DNA of 64,000 nt from JACMQX01 sp044225675 (GTDB taxonomy: Bacteria; Pseudomonadota; Gammaproteobacteria; Burkholderiales; Burkholderiaceae_C), in the NCBI GenBank assembly GCA_044225675.1, contig JBGAIH010000010.1, positions 88,861 to 152,860 on the forward strand. Reading direction: 5' to 3'. The translations under genes and the position numbers were made by a program. The notes under the pieces were generated by a model, which was not told the origin of the DNA, did no database searches, and saw only the letters and a program-made list of their open reading frames with translations. Shown piece after piece: positions 25,826 to 33,590 of this stretch. Each line of letters begins with the position of its first letter. Position 1 is the stretch's first letter.

Positions 25826-27607
25826 CTACTTCCCCCACCCATCCTTCATCCCCGCCACCCGGTTGAACACCGGCTTGCCTTCGGCGTGATCCACGCGGTC
25901 CGCCACAAAATACCCGTGCCGTTCAAACTGGAAGCGGTCTTCGCGTCGGGCCTGGGCGAGTGAGGGCTCGACGTAGGCGGTCACGACCTTGAGGCTGTTC
26001 GGGTTGAGTTCTTCCAGGAAGTCCTTGTCGCCCGTGCCCGGTTGCGGGACGCTGAAGAGCCGGTCATACAGGCGCACTTCGGCCTGCACCGCGTCGGCCG
26101 TGCCGACCCAGGTGATGACGCCCTTGACCTTGATGGCGTCGGCGCCCGGCGTGCCGCTCTTGGTGTCGGGGATGAGCCGGGCCTGCACCTCGGTCAGCTC
26201 GCCTGCGGCGTTGCGGGTGGCGCCGGTGCATTCGATGACGTGGCCGTATTTCAGGCGCACCTTGTTGCCGGGGTAGAGGCGGTTGTAGCCCTTGGGCGGG
26301 ACGTCTTCGTAGTCGGTCTTCTCGATCCACAGTTCCCGGCCGAAGCTGAAGCTGCGCCGGCCCAGTTCGGGCTGGTGCGGATGCACCGGCGCGCTGCAGG
26401 CGTCGAGGTGGCCGGCGCCCATGAGTTCGTCCCAGTTGGTGATGACGAGCTTGACCGGCTCCAGCACCGCCATGGCGCGCGCGGCCTTGGGGTCGAGGTC
26501 GTCGCGCAGGGCGATGTCGAGGACGCTGTAGTCGATCCAGCCGTCGCTCTTGGTGACGCCGTTGCGGTCGTTGAAGAGGCGGATGGCCTCGGGCGTGTAG
26601 CCGCGCCGGCGCATGCCGACGAGGGTGGGCATGCGCGGGTCGTCCCAGCCATTCACATGGCCTTCGTCCACGAGCTGCTTGAGCTTGCGCTTGCTGGTGA
26701 TGACGTAGGTGAGGTTCAGGCGCGCAAATTCGTACTGGCGCGGCACGGGCCTGGCGATGAGGCCGCCCGCGGCCAGGTGGTCGAGGAGCCAGTCGTAGAA
26801 GGGCCGCTGGTCCTCGAATTCGAGCGTGCAGATGCTGTGGGTGATCTGCTCGAGCGCGTCTTCCACCGGATGGGCAAAGGTGTACATCGGGTAGATGCAC
26901 CAGCGGTCGCCGGTGTAGTGGTGCGTGGCGCGGCGGATGCGGTAGAGGGTCGGGTCCCGCATGTTGATGTTGGGGCTGGCCATGTCGATCTTCGCGCGCA
27001 GGACGGCGGCGCCGTCGGCGAGCTTGCCGTCGCGCATGTCGCGAAATCGCGCCAGGTTCTCGGCCGGGGTGCGGGTGCGGAAGGGGCTGTCGACGCCGGG
27101 CTTGCCGAAGTCGCCGCGGTTGGCGCGCATCTGCTCGGCGGTCTGCTCGTCGACGTAGGCCAGGCCCGCCTCGATGAGGTATTCGGCCGCGCGGTACATG
27201 AAGTCGAAGTAGTCGCTGGCCTGGTAGCGGTGCGAGGTGCCGTTGGCGTCCCAGCCGAAGCCAAGCCACTGCACCGCGTCGAGGATGCCGTTGACGTATT
27301 CGGTGTCTTCCTTCTCGGGGTTGGTGTCGTCAAAGCGCATGTGGCAGACGCCGCCGTAGTCGGCCGCGAGGCCGAAGTTCAGGCAGATGCTCTTGGCGTG
27401 GCCGACGTGCAGGTAGCCGTTGGGTTCGGGCGGAAAGCGGGTGCGGACCTTGGCGGGGTCGAGCGGGCCCTGGGCATGGTGGGCCGCGTCGCCCGGCGAG
27501 CCGCCCCAGTGGCGCGAGGCATAGGTGCCGCTGGCCAGGTCGTGCTCGATGATCTGACGCAGGAAGTTGGTGGGCTTTGTGATTTCTTTGGCAGACGGGT
27601 CGCTCAT
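25826..27607 (-). CDS. glnS: Glutaminyl-tRNA synthetase
   Basis: Class I synthetase charging tRNA-Gln in the cytoplasm. 593 residues, usual length. Signatures: RFPPEPNGYLHVGHAKSICL (HIGH motif), MRFDDTNPEKED, DGWIDYSVLDIALRDDLDPK and the KMSKS-like TSKRKL. C-terminal anticodon-binding barrels follow (DYEDVPPKGYNRLYPG). Start MSDPSAKEITKPTNFLRQII is a usual N-terminus. The 225 bp upstream hold no gene; the AT-rich part near 25680-25740 lies beyond its 3' end and separates it from the accessory island. Confidence 0.97.
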   Translation of the reverse strand: MSDPSAKEITKPTNFLRQIIEHDLASGTYASRHWGGSPGDAAHHAQGPLDPAKVRTRFPPEPNGYLHVGHAKSICLNFGLAADYGGVCHMRFDDTNPEKEDTEYVNGILDAVQWLGFGWDANGTSHRYQASDYFDFMYRAAEYLIEAGLAYVDEQTAEQMRANRGDFGKPGVDSPFRTRTPAENLARFRDMRDGKLADGAAVLRAKIDMASPNINMRDPTLYRIRRATHHYTGDRWCIYPMYTFAHPVEDALEQITHSICTLEFEDQRPFYDWLLDHLAAGGLIARPVPRQYEFARLNLTYVITSKRKLKQLVDEGHVNGWDDPRMPTLVGMRRRGYTPEAIRLFNDRNGVTKSDGWIDYSVLDIALRDDLDPKAARAMAVLEPVKLVITNWDELMGAGHLDACSAPVHPHQPELGRRSFSFGRELWIEKTDYEDVPPKGYNRLYPGNKVRLKYGHVIECTGATRNAAGELTEVQARLIPDTKSGTPGADAIKVKGVITWVGTADAVQAEVRLYDRLFSVPQPGTGDKDFLEELNPNSLKVVTAYVEPSLAQARREDRFQFERHGYFVADRVDHAEGKPVFNRVAGMKDGWGK

Positions 27608-27744
27608 GCCACTGATTCTAGGGTTTTACCCAGTCGCTCTTACGGTCTGAAACAGCTTTGACGTTCCATGCGGTAGTGCAACAGGCGCTGGCGCGTTTAA
27701 TGGGTGCATGGGCAGTCCTGCCCGTTCACACAAGGAGTCTGATC

Positions 27745-28119
27745 ATGAACGACAAGTCTTCCACCGCAACAGGCGTTCCGGCCCCGCGCGCTGCCCGCCT
27801 GCTGAAGGCGGGTGCGCTGGCCTCGCTGGCCGTGGCCGGCCTGTTGGCAGCCGGCGCGGCCCAGGCTCGCTCGGATGTGTCTTTCTCGCTGGGCATCGGC
27901 GTGCCGGGCGTATCGGTGGGCGTGACCAACGCGCCGCCGGTGTATTACGCGCCGCCGGTGTATGTGCAGCCGCGTCCGGTCTACGTGCAGCCCGCGCCGG
28001 TGTACTACGCACCGGCCCCGGTGTACGTGCGCCCGGCTCCGGTGTACTACGGCCCGCCGGCCTATTACGGGTCTCCGGGGCACTGGCGCCACGGGCACGG
28101 CCGCGGACACTGGCGTTGA
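27745..28119 (+). CDS. Small exported Pro/Tyr/Val-repeat protein
   Basis: 124 residues: N-terminal signal peptide (hydrophobic ALASLAVAGLLAAGAAQA, cleavage expected after AQA), a short mature domain VSFSLGIGVPGVSVGV, then repeats of P-x-P-V-Y (APPVYVQPRPVYVQPAPVYY) and a His/Gly/Arg tail (GHWRHGHGRGHWR). AAGGAG precedes the ATG. Such proteins are common in Burkholderiales and have no known function; an envelope or metal-binding role is a guess. Ends upstream of a strong terminator. Confidence 0.85.
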   Translation: MNDKSSTATGVPAPRAARLLKAGALASLAVAGLLAAGAAQARSDVSFSLGIGVPGVSVGVTNAPPVYYAPPVYVQPRPVYVQPAPVYYAPAPVYVRPAPVYYGPPAYYGSPGHWRHGHGRGHWR

Positions 28120-28158
28120 GGGGCCAGGTCGAGGTCAATGGCCTAGTCCCTCAAGGAC

Positions 28159-28270
28159 GGCTGTCAGCCGTATCGGCCGGCCGACAGCCGCGGATGTCAT
28201 CCGTTTTTGGCCGACATCCGCGGCTGTCATCCTCGGAAAATGGCTGACGGCCACGGCTGTCAGCCCTGAC
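28159..28270. repeat. Four imperfect 30-33-bp repeats
   Basis: Copies begin at 28159, 28192, 28222 and 28255 with GGCTGTCAGCC, GGATGTCATCC, GGCTGTCATCC and GGCTGTCAGCC; most continue with a reversed partner such as GGCCGACAGCC or GGCCGACATCC, so each unit can form a hairpin. Located between the Pro/Tyr repeat gene and its terminator. Confidence 0.7.
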
Positions 28271-28308
28271 CGCAGCCACCAGCCATCGGGGGAAAGCGGT
28301 TTGCAAGC

Positions 28309-28330
28309 GGGCTCTTCGGAGCCCTTTTTT
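28309..28330 (+). terminator. Rho-independent terminator
   Basis: GGGCTC-TTCG-GAGCCC perfect 6-bp stem with a stable tetraloop, then six Ts. Ends the transcript of the Pro/Tyr repeat gene and the repeat array. Confidence 0.9.
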
Positions 28331-28340
28331 GCGTCGGACG

Positions 28341-28374
28341 AAAAAAAAGCCCGCAGACCGGGAGGTCTGCGGGC
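28341..28374 (-). terminator. Rho-independent terminator on the minus strand
   Basis: On the minus strand GCCCGCAGACC pairs perfectly with GGTCTGCGGGC (11 bp, 4-nt loop), then eight Ts (28348 down to 28341). No minus-strand protein gene lies directly before it; the region up to the next minus-strand terminator is the candidate small RNA. Confidence 0.88.
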
Positions 28375-28549
28375 CAATCAGCCGTTCGCGGTGGTGGCAC
28401 CGCTTCAGCGTCGCTCCCGGTGGAGGGAGGAGGTGGGGGGAGCGAGCCCTTAGTAGAACCCAGCGCACGCGGCCCGCGTGTAGGAGAAGGCCGCATCCCC
28501 ATGCAGGAAATGGCGTAAGCCCGGGCGGATGCCGGCCGGTGCGCAGCAC
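28341..28549 (-). ncRNA. Candidate small RNA or leader between two terminators
   Basis: About 200 bp with a terminator of its own at the 3' end and another same-strand terminator (28550-28584) just upstream, so a separate minus-strand transcript must start here for the second terminator to have a use. One frame reads HGDAAFSYTRAACAGFY then stop, looking like an aromatic-rich leader peptide, but it has no clear start codon, and no biosynthetic gene follows. No promoter could be fixed. Confidence 0.35.
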
Positions 28550-28584
28550 AAAAAAACCCGCAGTCCGGTGAAGGACTGCGGGTT
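28550..28584 (-). terminator. Rho-independent terminator of the DUF3455-like gene
   Basis: Minus strand: AACCCGCAGTCC pairs perfectly with GGACTGCGGGTT (12 bp, 6-nt loop) followed by a seven-T run. It lies about 160 bp after the stop of the DUF3455-like gene. Confidence 0.9.
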
Positions 28585-28743
28585 GAAGACCGGCCAGCGT
28601 TGGATCATTGCCAGGCCGGCGATCACCCCGGAGGAACCATGGGAAGTGATCTGTGCGCGCAGCGTCCCGATGCGCTGGAGTCAGGTTTTGCAGTGCGGCG
28701 CAAGGCGCCTGCACGGGGCCGCTGCGGATGCGGTGGTGGCCGC

Positions 28744-29292
28744 TCAGGAGGCGCGGTAGAAGATGTAGTCGGCCTGGTACTTGACGATCTGCTTCTTGCC
28801 CATGGCGCCTGCGTCGCAGGTCGTGGCCGGGGCAACGCCGCCCTGGGTGGCCACGCGCTGGATGTAGGTTACGCCCTGCATGGCGCCGCTGCCCATGGCG
28901 GGGTTGCCCTTGACGAGCTGCAGCGGGATGCTGCCGGCCGCTGCGGGCGCCACCGCGACCTGGGCGCCGGTCAGCTTGGAGCCGTCGTTGCTTTCCCAGG
29001 TGGCGGGCGGGCCGTAGTACTTGCCGACCTGCTTGCCGCTGCGGTCCATCAGCTTGGCATCGGGGCCGACGAAGACCCATTCGTACTGGCCGGCCATGTT
29101 GGCCTTGGCGCGGCATTCGTAGGTGATCTCGCCCACGCCCACGGTCTCGAGAGCGACCTTGTTGCCGGCGGGCACCATCACGGCGGCGGGCAGTCCGTCC
29201 TGCGAGAACGGCTTCATGGACATGGACGAGTTGCTGGCGCAGGCGGCGACGAGCGCGGTGGCCGAGAGGGCGAGGGCGGTGCGGAAGAACAT
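28744..29292 (-). CDS. DUF3455-like exported lipoprotein
   Basis: 182 residues. Signal peptide MFFRTALALSATALVAACAS has a lipobox (LVAAC), so it is probably lipid-anchored. The body matches DUF3455: PAAVMVPAGNKVALETVGVG, ITYECRAKANMAGQYEWVFV and YYGPPATWESNDGSKLTG, ending VKYQADYIFYRAS. Start at 29292 has AAGGAG before it. Function of the family is unknown. Ends at a strong terminator at 28550. The 242 bp upstream hold no gene I can support, only short GTGCGCCA-type repeats around 29470. Confidence 0.88.
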   Translation of the reverse strand: MFFRTALALSATALVAACASNSSMSMKPFSQDGLPAAVMVPAGNKVALETVGVGEITYECRAKANMAGQYEWVFVGPDAKLMDRSGKQVGKYYGPPATWESNDGSKLTGAQVAVAPAAAGSIPLQLVKGNPAMGSGAMQGVTYIQRVATQGGVAPATTCDAGAMGKKQIVKYQADYIFYRAS

Positions 29293-29534
29293 GATCCTGA
29301 CTCCTTGTTGATGAGGTTTGCGCGGCGCCTGGAGGTGGCGTCGTCTCAAGCCTTACGACGGCTGCGGCGGGAGCGGATTCAGTTGGCCCTCCAAAGGAGT
29401 CAGGTATTGGTCAGTTGACGGCCCTCGACCGTCGGTGGCGGGCGAGCCAAGGGCGCCAACTGAGCCACGTGCGCCAAGTGCGCCAGGTGCAGGCACGGCG
29501 CAGGCGTTGCACCGGCGGCCTCGCTCGCCAGGCC

Positions 29535-30680
29535 TTACATCGCCTTGAACAGGTGAGCGTAGAGGCGGCTGACGACGAGCCTGTCGGGCCGGCCGCGCAG
29601 CGTGAGCGTGACCTTGCCGGCTTCGTCGCGGGTGACGCTGTCGATCGCGGACGCGCGCACGACGGTGCCGCGGTGGATCTGCCAGAACGCGCCTTCGTCG
29701 AGCTGCGGCAGCAGTTCCTTGAGCGGTGTGCGGATGAGGTATTCATGCGCGGCAGTGAGCACGCGCACGTATTTGTCGGCGGCCTCGAAGTAGAGCACCT
29801 CGTCCACCGGCACCATGCGGATGGCGCTGCCCACGCTGGCCTGGATCATGCGCAGCGGAGCGGCGGCACCGCCTGCGGACGCGCCGCGAGTCGACGTCGT
29901 GCCTGACGCCGCGCCGGACGCCGCGCCGGACGCCGCCGGGTCGTTGCCACCTTGCGTGAAGCGGGCCGCCGGCCCGCCCGCGAGTTGGTTTCCAGGTCCG
30001 CCTGCGAGTCCATTGCCCAGTCCACTCGCGAGTCCACCCGTCAGGCCGGCCGCCAGAAGTTGCCGCAACTGCGCGAGCGTGGCCTCCATGCCGTCCGGCA
30101 GCAGCGCGCCGGAGGCGGCCTGGGCCGTGCCGCCGAGGGCCGAACCGCCTGATGCAGCGGATGCAGCCGAGGCAGCCGCGCCGTCCGCGCGTTCCCGCCG
30201 CAGGGCCAGCAGGGCCTGCAGCTTGTCGATCGTCTTGCGCAGGCGGGCGGGCTGCACGGGCTTCATCACGTAGTCGACGGCGTGCGTCTCGAAGGCCTGC
30301 ACCGCGTACTGGTCGTAGGCGGTGATGAACACCAGCGCCGGGAAGGGCCGCGCGCCCGGCCGCGTGTCCCAGGCGTCGGCCAGCTCGGCCGCGGCTTCGA
30401 GGCCGCTCATGCCGGGCATGCGGATGTCGAAGAACAGCACCTCGGGCTGCAGCGCCAGGGCCTGTTCCACCGCAGCCGCGCCGTTGCCGACGGTCGCCAG
30501 CACGCGCAGGCCGGGCCAGGCTCGCAGCAGTTCGGTCTGCAGCGCGGCTGCCAGCAGGGGCTCGTCCTCGGCGATCAGCGCGGTGGCGGCTTCTGGTGGG
30601 GAGGCTGCAGGTGTGGCGGCTGTAGGTGTGGCGGCTGTAGGTTTGGCGGGTTCGGCTGGCCGGGATGAGCGTGCAGTCAT
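29535..30680 (-). CDS. LytR/AlgR-type response regulator
   Basis: 381 residues. An N-terminal Pro/Ala/Thr repeat (PTAATPTAATPAA) leads into a receiver domain: ALIAEDEPLLAAAL (acidic pocket), VLFFDIRMPGMSGLEAA with the phosphorylated Asp, TAYDQYAVQAFETHAVDYVM and the KPVQPARL Lys. A Gly/Ala-rich linker of about 110 residues follows, much longer than usual, then a LytTR DNA-binding domain (VDEVLYFEAADKYVRVLTAA, IHRGTVVRASAID). It ends at 29535 and its start lies 10 bp after the histidine-kinase gene, forming one operon. Confidence 0.93.
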   Translation of the reverse strand: MTARSSRPAEPAKPTAATPTAATPAASPPEAATALIAEDEPLLAAALQTELLRAWPGLRVLATVGNGAAAVEQALALQPEVLFFDIRMPGMSGLEAAAELADAWDTRPGARPFPALVFITAYDQYAVQAFETHAVDYVMKPVQPARLRKTIDKLQALLALRRERADGAAASAASAASGGSALGGTAQAASGALLPDGMEATLAQLRQLLAAGLTGGLASGLGNGLAGGPGNQLAGGPAARFTQGGNDPAASGAASGAASGTTSTRGASAGGAAAPLRMIQASVGSAIRMVPVDEVLYFEAADKYVRVLTAAHEYLIRTPLKELLPQLDEGAFWQIHRGTVVRASAIDSVTRDEAGKVTLTLRGRPDRLVVSRLYAHLFKAM

Positions 30681-30690
30681 GTCAGCTTCC

Positions 30691-31830
30691 TCAGGCCGGG
30701 CAGGGCAGGCTGATGAGGCTGCGCGCCCCCTGGCCCGGCGCGCTGGTGAAAGCCAGGTTCGCAGCCGTGCCGTAGGCCGTGGACAGCCGCTCGCGCACCT
30801 GCGTCACGCCAAAGCCTCGGCCCGCACCGGCCTCGGGCACGTTCGGGTCGAAGCCGACGCCGGTGTCGCTGACTTCGAGCATCAGCTGCGCGCCGTCACG
30901 CCAGGCGCGCACGTGGATGCTGCCGCCTTCGACCTTGGGCTCCAGGCCGTGCTTGATGCTGTTTTCCACCAGCGGCTGCAGCAGCAGCGGCGGCACGGTG
31001 CACTCGCGCAGCGCCTCGGGCAGCTCCAGCGCATAGGCCAGGCGCGGGCCCATGCGCACCTTCATGAGTTCGAGGTAGTCGCCCAGCCGGTCGATCTCGG
31101 CTGCCAGCGGGTGGCTTCCGGCGCGCGATGCGCTGAGCGTGGCCCGCAGGTAGTCGTTGAGCCGGTCGAGCATGTCGATGGCGGCGCCCGGGTCCACCAT
31201 GATGAGCGCGCGCAGATTGGCCAGGGTGTTGAAGAGCATGTGCGGCTCCAGCTGCGTCTCCAGCAGCTTGAGCCGCGCTTCGGCGGCGTCGCGCTCGATC
31301 ATGGCCAGCCGCGCCCGCAGCGCCTGGTCCTTGCCCTGGCTGTAGAAGAAGTAGATCGAGCCCAGGCCCACCGCCGCCGTCAGGACGACCGACGACATGA
31401 GGCGCTGGCCGCTGGCGCCGTAGCTGCTCCAGGTCGAGCAGCCGCAGTAGGCGTCGCCCAGCGTGGTGCCCACCACGAAGCCGATCGCGATGCCGACCGG
31501 CACGATGACGATGCCGCGCCAGCCTCGCGGCCAATACGTCTCGCCCGGACGGCGCAGCAGCAGACGGCCTCCGTCGACGATGACCCAGGTGGTCAGGCCG
31601 ATGCCCAGCGAATAGGCCAGCTGGACGTCGAACGGGCGGCCCGTGGACAGTGCCAGCGACACCGCGATGACGCAGCAGATCACCGTCGTGATCAGCGCAT
31701 GCCGCAGCAGGTGCAGCGCGCGGCTGCCGACGCTGGGCGGGGGCGGGGGCGGGCCGGCTTGGGGAGGCATCGGGCCGGTCGATGAGGAGGGGGCGAGTGT
31801 GGGCATGAGGCGGAGGTCCGACGGGAGCAT
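30691..31830 (-). CDS. LytS/AlgZ-type sensor histidine kinase
   Basis: About 379 residues: Pro-rich N-terminus, four to five membrane helices (VICCVIAVSLALSTGRPF, GIVIVPVGIAIGFVVGTTLG, VVLTAAVGLGSIYFFY), then a His_kinase domain (QLEPHMLFNTLANLRALI with the phospho-His) and an ATPase domain (LLLQPLVENSIKHGLEP, DTGVGFDPNVP, GRGFGVTQVRERL). It phosphorylates the LytTR regulator encoded next. Start uncertain between 31830 and 31806; neither has a clear ribosome site. A strong G-tract cluster lies just upstream. Confidence 0.92.
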   Translation of the reverse strand: MLPSDLRLMPTLAPSSSTGPMPPQAGPPPPPPSVGSRALHLLRHALITTVICCVIAVSLALSTGRPFDVQLAYSLGIGLTTWVIVDGGRLLLRRPGETYWPRGWRGIVIVPVGIAIGFVVGTTLGDAYCGCSTWSSYGASGQRLMSSVVLTAAVGLGSIYFFYSQGKDQALRARLAMIERDAAEARLKLLETQLEPHMLFNTLANLRALIMVDPGAAIDMLDRLNDYLRATLSASRAGSHPLAAEIDRLGDYLELMKVRMGPRLAYALELPEALRECTVPPLLLQPLVENSIKHGLEPKVEGGSIHVRAWRDGAQLMLEVSDTGVGFDPNVPEAGAGRGFGVTQVRERLSTAYGTAANLAFTSAPGQGARSLISLPCPA

Positions 31831-31860
31831 TGTGCGGCAAGGCGGCCTGTGCGGCGAGAA

Positions 31861-31899
31861 GGGGGCGAGAAGGGGGGCGGGAAGGGGGCGGGGTAGGGG
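31861..31899 (+). other. G-quadruplex-prone tract
   Basis: Six runs of three to six Gs in 39 bp (GGGGG, GGGGGG, GGG, GGGGG, GGGG, GGGG) with one- to six-base loops on the plus strand, between the 2TM gene stop and the kinase gene start. For these minus-strand genes it lies in the template strand. Confidence 0.8.
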
Positions 31900-31916
31900 C
31901 CTCGCCCGTCCGCGCC

Positions 31917-32195
31917 TCACCAGGCGTCGCGTTCCAGTGCGGCCCGCTCGCGTTCCACCAGGCGGCTGTGCAGGTTGCTCGTGATGCCGAGCACCACGGC
32001 GCCGTGGATCAGCAGGCCCAGCCCCCAGCCGAGGGCGGGAAACATCACCCAGTTGCGGCCGCCGGCTGCGGCGATGACTGCCAGGCCGAGGTTGACGGCG
32101 ACGAAGACCAGGGCATGGATGTACCAGCCCATCTTGGCGCTGGCGCGGCGGCGCGCAAGGCGCTCGATCCGGTCGGGACGGGTGTCGGTGTTCAT
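31917..32195 (-). CDS. 2TM-domain small membrane protein
   Basis: 92 residues with two hydrophobic helices (GWYIHALVFVAVNLGLAVIA and GWGLGLLIHGAVVLG) and charged ends; matches the 2TM domain found alone or fused to sensor proteins. The closing ERERAALERDAW and RRRASAKMGWYIHALVFVAV are typical. It lies immediately upstream of the LytS/LytR-type pair on the same strand, a frequent association, and may be part of that sensing unit. Confidence 0.85.
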   Translation of the reverse strand: MNTDTRPDRIERLARRRASAKMGWYIHALVFVAVNLGLAVIAAAGGRNWVMFPALGWGLGLLIHGAVVLGITSNLHSRLVERERAALERDAW

Positions 32196-32233
32196 GAGGG
32201 CATCCTTTCAGAAAGTGGGTTTCAGGAACCGGC

Positions 32234-32785
32234 TCAGCCCGCGACCACCGGCCCGGCGGTGCCGACGGGCTGCAGGGCCAGCCGCAGCAGGCGGCCGGCA
32301 CGGGCTGCGAAAACGCCGCTGAAGGCGCCGTTGAGGGCCCCCACTGCGATGCTGAGGACCGGGTCGTGCGCCAGCGCCGGATGCATGGCCAGCGTCACGC
32401 CGATGGCGTACTTGAGGCAGAAGATGCCCATCATCAGCACCAGCGGGACGACGCTGCCCGGCACGCTGAAGCGCTGGGCCACGGGGTCATAGGCGGGCGC
32501 CCGATGGGCCGGCGGCGCAGTGCGCAGCACCAGCGTGGCCGCGACGACGAAGGCCGTGATCCAGGCCAGCAGCACGGCCGGCGTGGCACCAAAGGCCGAG
32601 ACCGTGCCGTAGATCGACAGGCCGGCCATGGCCAGCGGGAGCACGACGACGCGGCGCAGGCCCGGGCGGCTGGGCGTCATCTGCCGCAGGCCGAGCACCA
32701 GCAGTGCGATGAACAGGCCGAACACCCAGGGGGGCGTGTGGGCAAGGATCTGGCCGAAGCCGGAGAGGGAGAGCGGATCGAACAT
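32234..32785 (-). CDS. Membrane protein (DUF6622-like)
   Basis: 183 residues, about five membrane helices starting PPWVFGLFIALLVLGLRQMT, followed by VVVLPLAMAGLSIYGTVSAF and VVPLVLMMGIFCLKYAIGVT. Matches in style a family of small uncharacterised proteobacterial membrane proteins (DUF6622, from memory). Same strand and close to the 2TM gene and the DUF2306-like gene, so the three membrane genes and the two-component pair may be one transcription unit. Function unknown. Confidence 0.72.
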   Translation of the reverse strand: MFDPLSLSGFGQILAHTPPWVFGLFIALLVLGLRQMTPSRPGLRRVVVLPLAMAGLSIYGTVSAFGATPAVLLAWITAFVVAATLVLRTAPPAHRAPAYDPVAQRFSVPGSVVPLVLMMGIFCLKYAIGVTLAMHPALAHDPVLSIAVGALNGAFSGVFAARAGRLLRLALQPVGTAGPVVAG

Positions 32786-32879
32786 GGTGAGACTCCTGGT
32801 GGTGTGTGGATGAATGGGCGGAGAGGAAAGGGAAGGGGGCGCGTGGGTCGAAGCCGTCGGCCGATGGGCTCGGCTGCGT

Positions 32880-33290
32880 TCAGATCAGCCCGAGCTGGCC
32901 CCACAGCAGGCTGCCGATCAGGCGCTGGGGCAGCAGCGTGAAGAAGCCGGCAACGAGGCAGCCGCCGATGTACAGGCCCTGCATCGACTTGCGGTGGCCG
33001 CTGACGTCGCCGCGCGCCAGGCGCAGGAATGACAGCGTGAGCGTGCCGAAGGTCAGCGGAATCAGCAGGTGGATCGGACTGAAGCCGGCCAGGTTGGGCA
33101 GGTTGCCGCCGCGGATGAAGAAGGCCGAGCCGGCCGCGATGATCATCAGCGTGACCCAGGCGTAGCCGAAGGCGCGGTGCAGCCGGGGCCGCTGGGTGGC
33201 GCCGCGCCGGGCCCAGAGCGCGACCGGGCCGGTGATGACGGCCAGGGTGGCGGCGGTGATGTGCACGGCGAGGACGGGGGTCATCTGCAT
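32880..33290 (-). CDS. DUF2306-like membrane protein
   Basis: 136 residues, four membrane helices. HITAATLAVITGPVALWARR, RPRLHRAFGYAWVTLMIIAA and GDVSGHRKSMQGLYIGGCLV contain the conserved His residues (LHR, GHRK) typical of DUF2306, a family related in layout to small b-type haem or quinone-interacting membrane proteins. The ATG at 33290 has GGAGAG upstream. First gene of the minus-strand run of membrane genes. Function unknown. Confidence 0.8.
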   Translation of the reverse strand: MQMTPVLAVHITAATLAVITGPVALWARRGATQRPRLHRAFGYAWVTLMIIAAGSAFFIRGGNLPNLAGFSPIHLLIPLTFGTLTLSFLRLARGDVSGHRKSMQGLYIGGCLVAGFFTLLPQRLIGSLLWGQLGLI

Positions 33291-33394
33291 GGCGGCTCTC
33301 CTGGGTTCCTGGTGGCGATCTGATTGGGGGCGGTGGACGGTGGGTCGATGGGGGGACTGTGCCGGCCCACCTGCGCGGGCAACAGGCCCCGGAG

Positions 33395-33520
33395 ACGGAA
33401 TGCAGGGCCGGCGCCGCGAAATGCAGCCCGTGCGCGTGAAATGCAGGGCCTGCCGGCGCGACATGCGGTCGGCCGGGCGTGAAATCCGGCCGGTCGGGTG
33501 CGAAATGCAGGCGGGCGGCC
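33395..33520. repeat. Six degenerate 21-bp tandem repeats upstream of uppP
   Basis: The pattern GYGAAATGCAG (or close) recurs with its ATG at 33400, 33421, 33441, 33463, 33484 and 33505, periods 20-22. The units are GC-rich after the motif and lie in the 300-bp region between divergent genes, where no ORF is supported. Confidence 0.7.
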
Positions 33521-33590
33521 CCGCCGCCCCGGCCAGTCAGGTCCGGCCGGGGCGGCACGGCGATAATTCCGGCCACTTCAAGGAGCGTGC

